Part shown: in pieces, positions 24,276 to 35,607 of the stretch
How the letters are laid out: every line of letters begins with the position of its first letter
How positions within the stretch are numbered: position 1 is the stretch's first letter
Source: Gymnorhina tibicen
Taxonomy: Eukaryota; Chordata; Aves; Passeriformes; Artamidae
DNA length: 64,000 nt
Direction: 5' to 3'
Assembly: GCA_013399875.1 (NCBI GenBank)
Contig: VXAZ01001058.1
Coordinates: 175,902 to 239,901, forward strand
Program-made: the position numbers and the translations under genes
Notes under the pieces: model-generated
Told to the model about the DNA's origin: nothing
The model's input: only the letters and a program-made list of their open reading frames with translations
Databases searched by the model: none

Positions 24276-25852
24276 AATAGGTTTTCTCTTTATAGCAAGG
24301 CTGCATTTGGGGCTAGTGATCAAGTTTTGGATAGGCAGAGCTGGACCTTGTATGCGTGGGTTTGAGAAAGGTACTGCTTGCTGTTTGGGATGTGACATAG
24401 ATTTATTATCCTGTTTCTTAGTGGTTTGGCTGGGTTCCGGAGTATTTAATCTGTTGTTGTGCCATTATTACCATTATTATCCGAGTAGCACTGTTTCCTG
24501 ACTGCACTGCTTTTAGTTCATTATATTACCAGCATTCTGAAGTTAATTTAAGTTCCTTAACTCCCTCCTTATCTTCTTAGTAAGTAAGACTGATAACTTT
24601 ATCACAGCACACGGTCAGGAATTTACGTGCCCTGATACTACAGTTCTGCCTCTGTGTCACTGATTGGTTGATGAGCAAAGGATGCATTCAGGAGCATGAG
24701 TGTAGAATGTGAAATAACCTCTCAGACTGGTAATGAGACCTTGTCTTTCTGTGGCTAACTTAACTCTGATTCACTGCTGGCCTGTCAGGGCTTTTTTTAC
24801 ACAGGAGAGTTTGAGAAAAGCGTATTTTCTGCCTTTGATTGTTAGTATTAACTTTTCTGTGTCTAGGAAAGAATTAACTCAGGAAAATGTTGAATGAAAC
24901 TGACAGATAGTAAAAGTAGAGTGTTTTGTGCCCCTTCCCTACTGCTGCTCTCCTACCCAAAAGAGACTGCAATTTTCCAGAACTGAGTGTGACAAAGGCT
25001 CAGCTACCTGTCCCTAGCGCATTATTAGCTTATGCAGATACACTCACTGACACGGTCAAACCTTCATCTCCTCTGCCACCGCCTGAGGGCATTGTAGCTG
25101 TGTCCTCCTCCTTCAGGACTGGTTTTTCTTCTTGTTACTCTTGGCACACCCTGACTCTGAGGCTTAAAGTCCTGAATATCCCAGTAGATGGTCAAGTGTA
25201 TAATGACAACAAAGAGCTTGTTTGAAAATTCCATCACAAGGAAAGGCTTATCTTTTTAAGATACTTTGGTGGATCACTTACCATCATGTTACATGGCCCA
25301 TTGCTCATTTTTCCAATAGTTTGAAAGTTTTCACTCAAATGTCCTTGTAGAAATTTTTTGAGATCTGGGAATGAGATAAAAACCAAGTTACTCTTTTTTA
25401 GTAATGAGTAACTCAATTTTTAGTAATTGAGGCACAGTTAGACTATGACATTCTTTTAAGCTAATTTTAAACATCTAAAGACTACAGGGAGTATTTAATG
25501 GGAGAATGTTCGTTAACTTGTGCTTTGACAATAACATCCTCTGGTCTATTAACCAAGATGACTAAGTGTTATATGGAAAGTGGAATTTTTATTTAGGGGA
25601 AAGTGGAAGAGTCAAATTATCGTAAGGTGATAGTAGTGCATCTTCCCCTGACACACCTGAAAATATGAATTAGGTGTGTTTTATTGAGAGTGAGAGTCAA
25701 AGATGCAAGCTCACTGACTTTGGACAAGCAGGTTTTAAGAAATTATACACTAAATTCAGTATTTTGAATTTAAGGAACAGTTATTTTGTAAAATCCTGAA
25801 ATCTAGGAAAAAAATTTAATAGTTCTATTAGGTTTCTACAATGCCACAGGAA
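24276..25852. other. non-coding DNA, nothing recognised
   Basis: No gene or dated repeat. The 99-codon frame at 24926-25225 is slightly proline/serine-rich but matches nothing known to me. Confidence 0.5.
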
Positions 25853-25978
25853 CAGCGAAGGGTCTGAAGGGAAATTCGCATGAGGAGTGGCTGAGCTCAC
25901 TTGGTCTGTTCAGTGTGGGGAAGAGAAGACAGACAGGAGTTCTCATTGCAGTCTAAAACATCCTTGTAAGGGGAAGAG
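25853..25978 (+). mobile_element. CR1 LINE fragment (region downstream of RT)
   Basis: The order aagggtctgaagg, then a-x-tcgcatgaggagtggctgag, then tgttcagtgtggggaagagaag, then a 'ggagttctcattgcagtct' block follows the well-known CR1 segment that normally lies several hundred bases upstream of the 3' end. Divergence is high and both ends are lost. The RT domain and 3' terminal repeats are absent, so this is an inert scrap. Ends are approximate. Confidence 0.7.
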
Positions 25979-28900
25979 TAATTTTAAAAATTGGGGTTGT
26001 GAAATCTCTAAAAATGTGAACTCTTACGGATAAGCAGAGTGGTGAAACTTCAAATGAGCAGTGTGAGAGAGATTTTTATACAGCTTTGTAGTATCTTGAC
26101 ATTCCATGAAGGCTTCTGTATTGATCTTTCAACAGAAAAAATGTCTTTTTACAAGACAAATAGCTAAAATAGTTGCAATTCATGGTCTGGATTTGAAAAT
26201 TTTTGTTGTTTCCTGGGCTTTTTGCAGAACTGAAAACTTTCAAGAATATCATGTGTTGAATATTGATTGATGCCTTGGATTGTCAGCCTGTGCCAGTGCT
26301 TTCTGATCATCGTTTTCATGAAGTGCTGTTCTGCTTCAGCTTTCTCTGAAGTGGGATTTGGCATTTTTGCATTTTTCAAATGGAAAGTCAGTGATGAGGT
26401 CTGTAGTCATAAGATGTTATGTCAAAGAGCTCCCTGCTCCTGGAGCCGTCAGCACGTGTGGTTCTATTATGGAAAGAAAAGAAGCAGCTGCTGATGGCAA
26501 GGAGCAGTAGGAGAGCAACAGGGGGCTTAATCATGCCCAGACTGCTCGACATTTCAGTGCACCTGGCACCCTTGGGTAGGTTACATAGGTTTTTCTTGCA
26601 AAAATGTTTGCAAGAAAAGCTCTCTAGTCTTTAGTGACACTCCAAGAAAAGGCCTTTTATCCCTAGAAACGCTAATTCACTGAGTCTGATGAGATATGAT
26701 TTTTGAAGTGTACCCTGAAGTGGCACTTCCAGAAATGAAGTTTCAGTGTGTCAGGTCTTTTAAGTAAAAAGCAAGGTGTATTAAGGAGAAGCTGAATTAC
26801 CTGCAGGGAGCTACCTGCATTGTTCATGTACAACCCATCAGACAGGACACGTGGGGTTGAGTACACAGCCCTAGAAATGGAAGTGGGAAAGAAAAAGCAT
26901 CTGTTTGGTGCATGTGGCATTCCCAGAGAGTCAGGGTGACCTCCCCCTTCTTGTGACTGGCTTGGAGCAATGTGTCTCCTGCTGGGGCACTTAACTCTGG
27001 CATCTGACTGAGGCTCTTGGAGGGTTTACAGGGCCAAAGAGGTTTTTTTGCTCCTTGGCAGCAGCTGTGCCCTTGTTTGCCCTTTGTGTCCTGATCTGTG
27101 TTCAGACTAAGCAGATCTTTTGTCCCACTGCTGATGCTGTCGTTTCCTAATCCAAAAGCTCTGAGTCAGTGGACAGACTGAATTCCCCGGCTTTTAGCAA
27201 TTCTGTCATGAAGCTGAACAGTTGAGGAATGAGTGCAATGGGATTGTTTTCTGTTGTCTCTGAGACTTGGATTAAACACAACATATCCTGTGGGGTTTTT
27301 TAAGGACATGTACACAGACAATCTCATGTATGTATTTATAGTTTACTTTCTGGCCCACTGAAGAATAAAAAAATATTCCTTAAAAAACCCAAACCTGAAC
27401 TGTATCATCCATCATATTTCTGTCTCAGTAAAATTTGAGCATTTCAAAATGGAAGCATTTCATCAGGAAGGTAAAATTTCATTCAGAATTTATTTAGCCC
27501 CATTCAACATTTATATAAAAGTTGTCTCCCATTGGATTAGAAAATAAGTTGGCTGGTTTTATAAAATGCAACCTAGATGTTAAACTGGAAAACATGGGTG
27601 GGATGACTGGCAAATGTTATAGAGTTACAATTTTATTTCCTTTGTTTGAGTATGGTGTCAACATATCTAAAAGGATTTATGAAAATGTCAGTGTTCATTC
27701 AGAAGACCATCAGGGTCCATAAACCATTTTTAGCATTTTTGTGGTATTCCTCTAAAGGTGAATTTCATTTTGGATTTTCTCATATTAACATCAAGAATTT
27801 CCCCAAAGCCTGAGATGTTTCCTGCTTACTTAGCATATTTAGAAGGCTGACAATGAGACTATGCTGTGTTAAAACTCTGATTTATATTTCCTGTGGCATA
27901 AGGTGTAAAATTTTAAAGGAGGTATTAAAGTTTAAGTAAACTTCTTAGTGCATCCTTATCTTCCAAACCCTTGAGAGTGTGGGGAAAACCAATTATTTTT
28001 TTTTTCCCCCTGGCTTTCTTATTTTGAGGAAGTAATCACATTGTGAGAAGTTCTCATATTAGCAGAGAAATCTGAATAAAGTTAACAGAAAATAAAATAA
28101 CATGCAACTTACCATAAGTTCTGAGGAAATAGATAAGTAGATAGATAGGTTAAAAGCATATTTTCATAGAAATAAATCTTGCATTAATTAAAGCTTCTTA
28201 TTTCTTTTTTAGTATGTTAAAGCAAAACCATCTCAGTTGTGAGCTGGTAACCATTCATTGTTCCAGTATTTTCTAGAACTCTCCTAGCATTTCTATGGAG
28301 ACTCTCAGCACTCAGAAAAGATGACTATAACAGAATTCTAACATAATAAAATAAATCAAGATGAGAGTTTTGCATCTTTACAATAATGCAGAAATTTTGA
28401 GGTGAGCAGTTAACTTCTGGGTGTTATTAATATATTCCTCCATGTATCATTATTTTACATACAAAATTCCTGTCAACTGAACAACTTAATTTATTGAGCA
28501 ATGGGAAAATATATTGTTATACATCACACTTTAAAGTTCCTAATTTATTAAGAACAATCGAAAAATGTCTGAGGCTTTAGGGACTCACATGAGCTAAACT
28601 TCAGATTTGTTTTTTTAATAACCTAGAAAACTGACATAATTTCTATAGCATAAACCCAAAGTATCTTACTAGTTTTTGTTAAATGACATTATCTAGGATA
28701 AATTATTTTCTCTTCATTTCAAACTAAAAGGTATAAATCTTAGACTGTTGGACCTTGTAGTCATGTTCTACCTGGCATGATTTTGACACAATACCCAATT
28801 GTACTAAATTTTAAATGGAGCTTGAAACATGTCTACTTTAGGAAATATTTACATATAATCGAGGAAACACGACAGGGAACTCTATTTAGTAGCAATGCAA

Positions 28901-29152
28901 TCAGTGTTGTAGTTGATATTGGAAATCTTTCTAGGAGGACACAGTTTAGCAAAGCAGTTATGGCCTCATATATTGTACACAGAAGAAACCAGCAAATTGC
29001 ACTGCTTATTTATTTACCACCTTCATCAGTATATTATTGTGTAAGGGTTTTTTTATCTCTTTAGTAAATTTGCTTTGTCATGACTTAGTAGACCAGCTGC
29101 ATTTTGTGCTCGATACTCTTTTCAGGATTCATATTTGCGGGAGAGAAACTCA
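25979..29152. other. non-coding DNA with minor simple repeats
   Basis: Holds a 10-base T run at 27996-28005 and a short GATA-type repeat at 28131-28150. Frames up to 95 codons (28777-29064) are unrecognised. No transposon is identified. Confidence 0.5.
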
Positions 29153-29218
29153 GTCAAAAAAAACCCCAACAACCTTAAAACAATTTAAAAAAAAAGTCTC
29201 AACAAAACCCAAAAAATC
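29153..29218. repeat. A/C-rich low-complexity tract
   Basis: Runs of 5 to 9 A alternate with ccc and aac words, with little else. It could be an old poly-A tail of a plus-strand insertion, but the sequence to the left is not recognised. Simple-repeat decay is equally likely. Confidence 0.7.
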
Positions 29219-29514
29219 AGAAGTGTCTGAGTGTCTGGTGTGATAATACAAATGATGTATGCGAGAAGACTTGCCATAAAAGAGGAGTCACACTTTTAAT
29301 CAAGTGCAATAGTGTGTGGATTGCACATATTACAGCGTATTATGTCTTACTGCTGCTTCAAACTTTATTGATTTTTGGAATGCGTAGCCTCAGCCTTTCC
29401 CTGAACAAATTTCAAGCAATCACTCTAGTCACTTACTATGATCCACAATATCCTCTAGTGCTTGCAAATAACCATGGAGATTTTGTTGGCAAAAACTGAT
29501 CTGGATTTGCACTC
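29219..29514. other. AT-rich DNA next to the GC-rich island
   Basis: No clear feature. If the adjacent island is a retroviral leader, the left LTR would have to lie here. I see no convincing LTR landmarks beyond a weak TATA-like 'ccataaaag' near 29274. Confidence 0.35.
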
Positions 29515-29765
29515 TGTATTGCTGGCAGCTCTGGGGGCTCACTGGGGTTCAGCGGCCCAGGTCTCGAGCGAGCAGGGTGGTAGAAAGGGTGGCAGAGGAG
29601 AGGTTTCGCACTGGTTCCGTCTGGGATTCTCCTACTGAAGGCGCTGCTTCCTTCTCTTTCCACCTTTCTCAAAGACATCTCGCAGCAGCAGCAGAGAACA
29701 CCCTCCCCTGGGCCAGGCCAGTGTGAGTGATCAGACATCCCCAGGGTCTGTGAGAGCAGCACTTT
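29515..29765 (+). mobile_element. GC-rich island, possible degraded ERV leader
   Basis: This block is much richer in G, C and CpG (gcggccc, ctcgagcgagc, ttcgcac, ttccgtc, gcgctgc, tctcgc) than the AT-rich DNA on both sides. At 29532-29549 it has tgggggctc followed by actggggtt. Compared from memory with the retroviral primer-binding site complementary to proline tRNA, 13 of 18 positions agree, including the first nine. GC-rich sequence after such a site is typical of a retroviral 5' leader. No gag, pol or env remains are visible downstream, and a paired LTR is not found. An alternative is a CpG island or non-coding RNA exon. The minus strand is open for 108 codons (29436-29762) without recognisable similarity. 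Confidence 0.3.
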
Positions 29766-32700
29766 CTTCCTTGAAAGGCTAAGACTCAGTTTGGGCAGAA
29801 TTTGCTGTCAATCAACAGGAATATATGACTGTAGCTTTTGCCTCTCTTCTCCTTTAATTCCTGTGCTGAATTGGCACGTGGAATTACGGCAAGTATAATT
29901 TTCTTTTCACTCTGTGTAGCTTCCCTGATATACAAATATTGAGGAAGTTAATTTGCTTGCGGGCAATGTTTTATTAAATATGTTTCTGTCATCCAGCAGT
30001 GTTCTGGTTCTTGGCTGAGACCCCAGTTTCACACGCAGTAGCCTGGTGCTGGCTGTTCTGCTGTGTGTGAGTCAGTGCCGATGAGCACATTGCCATTTAT
30101 TGAAACTAGCTGTGAAAATAATAGAAACAGGTCCAGGCTTGAGGTGAGGATGCAGCTTATTTCCATTTGGGTTTAGGTATCTTCCTTTCCTCAAGCACGT
30201 AAGCATCTAATGTCTACCAAATGAAATGAGTTGTAAATCAAAATCTTCTGGCTCCTGTGTTCAGCAAGAACTCATAACCCTTCTTTTTATGTTTTGTGTT
30301 CTTTTCATTTTAAATATTGACACATTTCTTGAGCCAATTGCTAAAAGTTCCATTCATGTAACTCAGTGACAGCCCAAGTAACTGTGCCAGGACACAGAAT
30401 ACAATATTTCCTTTAATTCTCGTTGCTATGGTTGTGTGAGTTTAATATTAAGTTACTAATTTGTTGGAGGTGGAGGTAATCAGTATTAGAGTAAAAAAGC
30501 TATGAATCTTAATATTGGTCTGAACAGAAGATTAAATACTTAATACTTACTGCTCTAGTGAGACATTGAACAAAACACAAAATGATGATAAAGGAATAAG
30601 AAGGTTCTTAAATATGTTAGAAAATTGTGGGATTCTGCTAGTCTAGAAATACCTCAGGAGCTGATGAACCAAGATAGAGGAGACACTTGTTCACCAGCAG
30701 TCAGTGAGATCTACCTGTGACAAGGGTAGAGTCTTTAAATCCCTGATAATCTGCGAGATGTAATCCAGACTGCTTCTGGAAGGTGTAATGTATTGCTGGT
30801 AGACACATGATATACAAGTTTTTTTCATAGTTAGGGGCTCATCCCACTCTGACTGGAATGTTTGCTGAGTGTGACATGGAGAATGAAGTCAGAATTCCAG
30901 TTACATCTTTGTGTTCAGGGATGCTCAAACTTTTCGCAGTATCTCACTTGGAACCATGATGTTCTCAGGCAGGATGGAAAGGCTAAGAAGGAAAAAATTT
31001 TCCTTTTTACTGTGCAGATCTAATTTAGATGAATTACAGAAGGGTCATAGCTTTTCATTACAGATAATCACTTTTATTAAATCACAGGCACTATTGTTTC
31101 TTCCTTCATACATACTGAGAGTCAGACTGGAAGTAATCCAAGCATCTTAATCTTGGCCTGAAAGTAGCAAGAGAAGGGAGAAATTGGGTCTCTTAACCTG
31201 TATTTCAAGCCACTGTTGTTTAAGGTTCCTAAGAAAAATAAAGGAGGCTGAAGACAGTTAATAAATTATTCTGAGAATCTAAGGGATACAAGTATGTATT
31301 TAATAGCATTAATATTTAAGGAATAATTAGTTTTTTAGAAAGTTCTTGAATATATTATCCTCCCTGCACTAGAATAGTCACTTGTCATGTCTGTCTGTTC
31401 CCTGTAGAAGACAATACTGCATCAGTTCTACCAACAGTTCCTTTGTTATATCGCTCAGGGGAAAATCTTACAGGAAACCCTTGGGAGTTATCTAGAGTAG
31501 GATTCCTTCCACCCTTTCACTTTCTTTCCATTTCACTTGTCTCACATCTAATTTGTTCATTTTTTTCATGCTTTCATTGCAAATATGATTATTTTGTTAT
31601 GGATCTACATCGAGACATGTATTTTCATTGACTTTGCTGACTGTGAAATCATAGGGTTTTTGAATTTCAGGGAAAGGTTTTATTTAATATGTGCATATAG
31701 GGAAAAAATAAGAGATTTAAAACTTTCTCAAAATTCTTCAGAGAAAAACCATGAAGAAGAGAGTACAGCACTGTCAAAGCCCCTTGACTTCTATTTTTCT
31801 CATAAAAAGCTCTTCCTTTAGCTTCTAATAGATTGTGAAACCTGAGCAACCAAAGACAACGATTATAGTAGCAGAGAGTCAATATGAGTGTTTTATGAAT
31901 CCAGGTGGATAAGAAACAAGAATTGATCTAATTCTATCAAGTCCCTTTCTGACCATGTTACATGCTATAACTCAAACTTCTGTTTATTCTCTTTGAACTC
32001 GATGTGGGAAAAAAAATCCATAAAATGAAATGCAACAGTAAATACAGAATGTTAGTGCTTGGGAGAAACATCAGAACTGTCAGTACTTGTAAAAGGGTTA
32101 CTTCGTGAAAACACGGTTTTTCTTTATGTCTCTTTTATCTTTGTGCTTCTTACTGTCAATTCTGAGTCTGGAAGCAAGGGAAAATTCCTATTTATGCCTT
32201 CAATAGAATACACATTTTCTGTTTGTATCCCACTGGTGTTTCAGCAATAGCTCACTGCCTGAACAAAGGGAGATTTCTGTAGCAAATTACTGCAAAATTA
32301 TATAGCAGTGTGGGCAACAGGAGTATCTGCAACAGCAAGCATCCTTTGAAATAATTTAGTATTTGGTATCATTAAAAATTATGTTAAAGTGGGAATGAAA
32401 GAACTGTATTCTATATTTTTTTGAAAATGAACAACAAATTTTTGTTTATTCACTGAGCTTCTGCAGTTCCTATGCACTTCAAAAATACAACCTTGTGTTT
32501 TTAGTGCATCAAGGAAAGGTAGGCAGAAAGGCCTGTGTTGTCCAGGAGGGTAACGTGGCTTTGCTTCCCACATTTCAACCGAATTTAACCAGATTTATTG
32601 GCTAAAAACAAAAGCCAGAGCTGAAATAGAAAGATGGCTCAGCAACTGAGAGGCATAAATTAAATACCCAGGTCACGTCACGTGCCCTAAATCATATGTA

Positions 32701-33629
32701 GGAAATCACAGAGTTTTGCGATGGTTCAGCCTAAACATGCCTATAAATTGGTGTAGTCACTGTGAGGTTACCAGAGACCTGGAAAAATTAGAAATGTATG
32801 GAATGTAATTACTCATAGGAATCCTACTGGAGACAAGTTTGTTTAATTTTATTACTGAAATGAACAAACTACTTCCTTCTTCTACTCAAGTTCAAAAGTA
32901 ACTTTTTTGTTTGCTTGGAGACTAAGGTAGGGACTGTAACTTCAAATTCAGATTTAAAAAGTGAAGTTAGGATAGGTCAGATGGGGGTGTGAGAGGTCAG
33001 AAGAGTGAGGAGCATTCAGGTCCATAAGAAACCAAATGAAGCCTGTAATTTGCTGTCAAAAGTTAATAATACATCAAGGGATATATTTGGGTCAACCTTA
33101 CATTGCTTGTGCTCCTGTAGAAAGTCAGTACTTCTGGTTCTGGATCAGGAGTTGTTAAATGGCTTGATCAGAAGGTCAGGTGTGTTCTGACCTGGAACAT
33201 TTTGCTGTTTTAGCCATGAACTCTGAGTTCTTCTGGTATGGGCTATTTCTGCATGGTTTTTTACATCTCCAAAGTCCTGTGTAATGCTTTTAGCAATTCA
33301 GTTGTCTTAATGTTCATGTTACACAACCGTGTATGATGACTGCAGCACTGACCGCTGAACACTGGTACGTGAGTGTCTCATTGTCACAGTGCCTTGTCCC
33401 ACTGCACACCCTTGAGTGCAGCAGAGCCCTGCACGACCTTGCAAATGACTTAAAGGCGTGGAGACCTCCTGCTCACTGAGCACGATGTCCATGGATGATG
33501 TACCTGAGGAGTGCATGAACTCTGCCACAACAGGCTAATAATGGTACGGTATTAGCACTCAGCCAAAGGCAGAGTGACCCGTGCTGTACAGACTGCATTT
33601 AAAAATGGATTGTCTTCTGCATACTTTCT
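29766..33629. other. non-coding DNA, nothing recognised
   Basis: A composite AGGTCA plus CACGTG word lies at 32670-32684. A GC-moderate stretch follows at 33340-33530 with no known product (it belongs to the same featureless zone). Frames up to 79 codons are not recognised. Confidence 0.5.
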
Positions 33630-33672
33630 TTTTATTAGATTTTTATTAGATGGTAATTGAACCATCTAATAA
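33630..33672. repeat. 11-bp tandem duplication joined to a perfect 12-bp hairpin
   Basis: ttttattagat occurs twice in tandem (33630-33640 and 33641-33651). The second copy contributes to the left arm ttattagatggt (33643-33654), which is exactly complementary to accatctaataa (33661-33672) with a 6-base loop. No terminator-like or miRNA-like context supports a function. Confidence 0.6.
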
Positions 33673-35366
33673 TGATATCGTATCTTTTACATAGACACTA
33701 CTGATGCAGAAAATTTAATAAATTAAAAATAGTCAGTGCACCTTAAAAATATTCTTTCTAGTGCTCTTTAAAATGAGGAAGAAGGTGGATAGAGCAGGGT
33801 TAGATGATCTGCCACCTTTCCACAGCCCATCTGTGTGACCCACAAGATCTATTTTTTCAGAAAGTTTCACCTTGTTATTTAAAACAAATTTTTTTCTTCT
33901 ATACTGTTTTCTTTTTCTTTTACTAGATCCCATGACTGTGTGCTCAAAGTCATGCTATTTCTAGATCTAATGATCTATCACTTTCTGAAATTTAGAACCT
34001 GGTTTCCTGACCTGTCTGTTCTTTATAAGGTAGAAGGTACTGAGGGAGCAGCTGGCTGGAAGAACAAAGGTGCAGGAAGAACCTGCACCTGCATGTCCCT
34101 TTGGTTTGACTGATTCTTAGAAATGTACACAGTTAAAGAGGAATATGAGCCCTAGTTACGAATTTAACAAAGGATGGCTAAATTACTCACACAGACCCAT
34201 TTTTGTTCAGGTGGAAATTTTTGTTTGTAGTAAGTTGCCTCTAGCTTTTTAAAAGAACTGTTACTAAGTCCATAGAGATAAGCTTCTTACAACATGCTGT
34301 TCAAAGTCTGTAAATATGGACAGGAGATTAAGATTTGTTTTGTAGTCTTTATAGAGGAAATGAAAACACATTTCATCTAAAATGCAAATGTGGGAAAATG
34401 CAGGAAAGGACTTCGCATAAACTAATTCAAATCTCATCAGATTTTGTCTTTGTTTCTTCTTTTGTCTGTGTTAATATCCATGTTGGATTTCTTCTGTGTT
34501 ACTATAGTGTACAAAGAAATTTACTGAGGAAAAGGGAGTGAAATGTAAAGCTGTTATTTTCTCGACAAGGAGGGATTTTGAGAGGCCTACTAGTTCTCAT
34601 CCATCAAAAGGAGTGAGGAGGATGTCTGAACCACGAAGACTGTCTGTCACCTCACACCTAATACACACCGATCTGCTGATCATATAAATGCAAATACTTG
34701 AAAACCAGACTGCATTTCCCAGAGCAGACAACTGGGATAATCTATGGAGAAACTCACTTGGTCCTTTTAAAACATTTATTACCTGATGGCAGTGATCAGT
34801 CACTTCTCAATGTTCTTTTCAGAAGTGCTCTTGTATATCCTGAAACTTATTGAAAGATAGAACTGAAATAGTTTTAAGGATTACAAGTGTAAAAGTCCAA
34901 AATACAATACCAGCTGCTTTTTCTATTGTCAGACAGAAAAATCAGCCATTAGTCACCATTAAGGTAAAATCTCACTTTAAGTGTGGTATACACGTTAGTC
35001 TAAGCCCTTATAAAGCCTGTGTTGCCAAGTGAAACCCAAGAATTTAAGCTTCAGTTCTTTATAATACAAATAAATCTACTGCATAAGAATTATTTTCCCT
35101 GAGTCAGCTGATGAGAAGAAACCTACAACTCCCCCCATGTTTAATGAGGCAAACTGCAAATTAAGAATCCAATCATTTAAATTATATTTATTTGAAGATG
35201 ATGCTACTGGGCTTCAGTTTTCTCAATCCATATTTCAGCTGTTCTGTACTGTTGCAGACTTGCTTGCTTTAAATAATAATCCTTACTTATCAGCATTTTG
35301 GGAGAGCAGGGGAGAAGAGACAAACTGTCCATACTGCAAAGCTGGAACTTCCTACTGAAATAGGGC
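33673..35366. other. non-coding DNA, nothing recognised
   Basis: AT-rich sequence up to the duplicated segment at the gap. No gene or repeat is identified. Confidence 0.5.
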
Positions 35367-35406
35367 TGACAGAAGACCTTGAAGCTGGCAAAAGTCAGGA
35401 AAAAAA
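35367..35406. repeat. 40-bp repeat, copy 1 (left edge of gap)
   Basis: Begins tgacagaagaccttgaag and ends in seven A directly against the N run. It is identical over 40 bases to 35568-35607. Confidence 0.97.
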
Positions 35407-35538
35407 NNNNNNNNNNNNNNNNNNNNNNNNNNNNNNNNNNNNNNNNNNNNNNNNNNNNNNNNNNNNNNNNNNNNNNNNNNNNNNNNNNNNNNNNNNNNNN
35501 NNNNNNNNNNNNNNNNNNNNNNNNNNNNNNNNNNNNNN
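35407..35538. other. assembly gap (132 N)
   Basis: A run of 132 undetermined bases. Open frames drawn across it are meaningless. Confidence 1.
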
Positions 35539-35567
35539 GTGTGTTTACATCTAGGAAAGATGTGGGG

Positions 35568-35607
35568 TGACAGAAGACCTTGAAGCTGGCAAAAGTCAGG
35601 AAAAAAA
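35568..35607. repeat. 40-bp repeat, copy 2 (right of gap)
   Basis: Exact copy of 35367-35406, offset 201 bases as the gap is drawn. The 29 bases between the gap and this copy (35539-35567) do not match the sequence before copy 1, apart from a few G next to the repeat. A plain contig-end overlap therefore does not fully explain it. Confidence 0.97.

Noticed and set aside
24037..24501. Hydrophobic frames that look like membrane proteins
   Set aside because: They come from translating the G/T-only tract, which yields F, G, L, V and W by composition alone.
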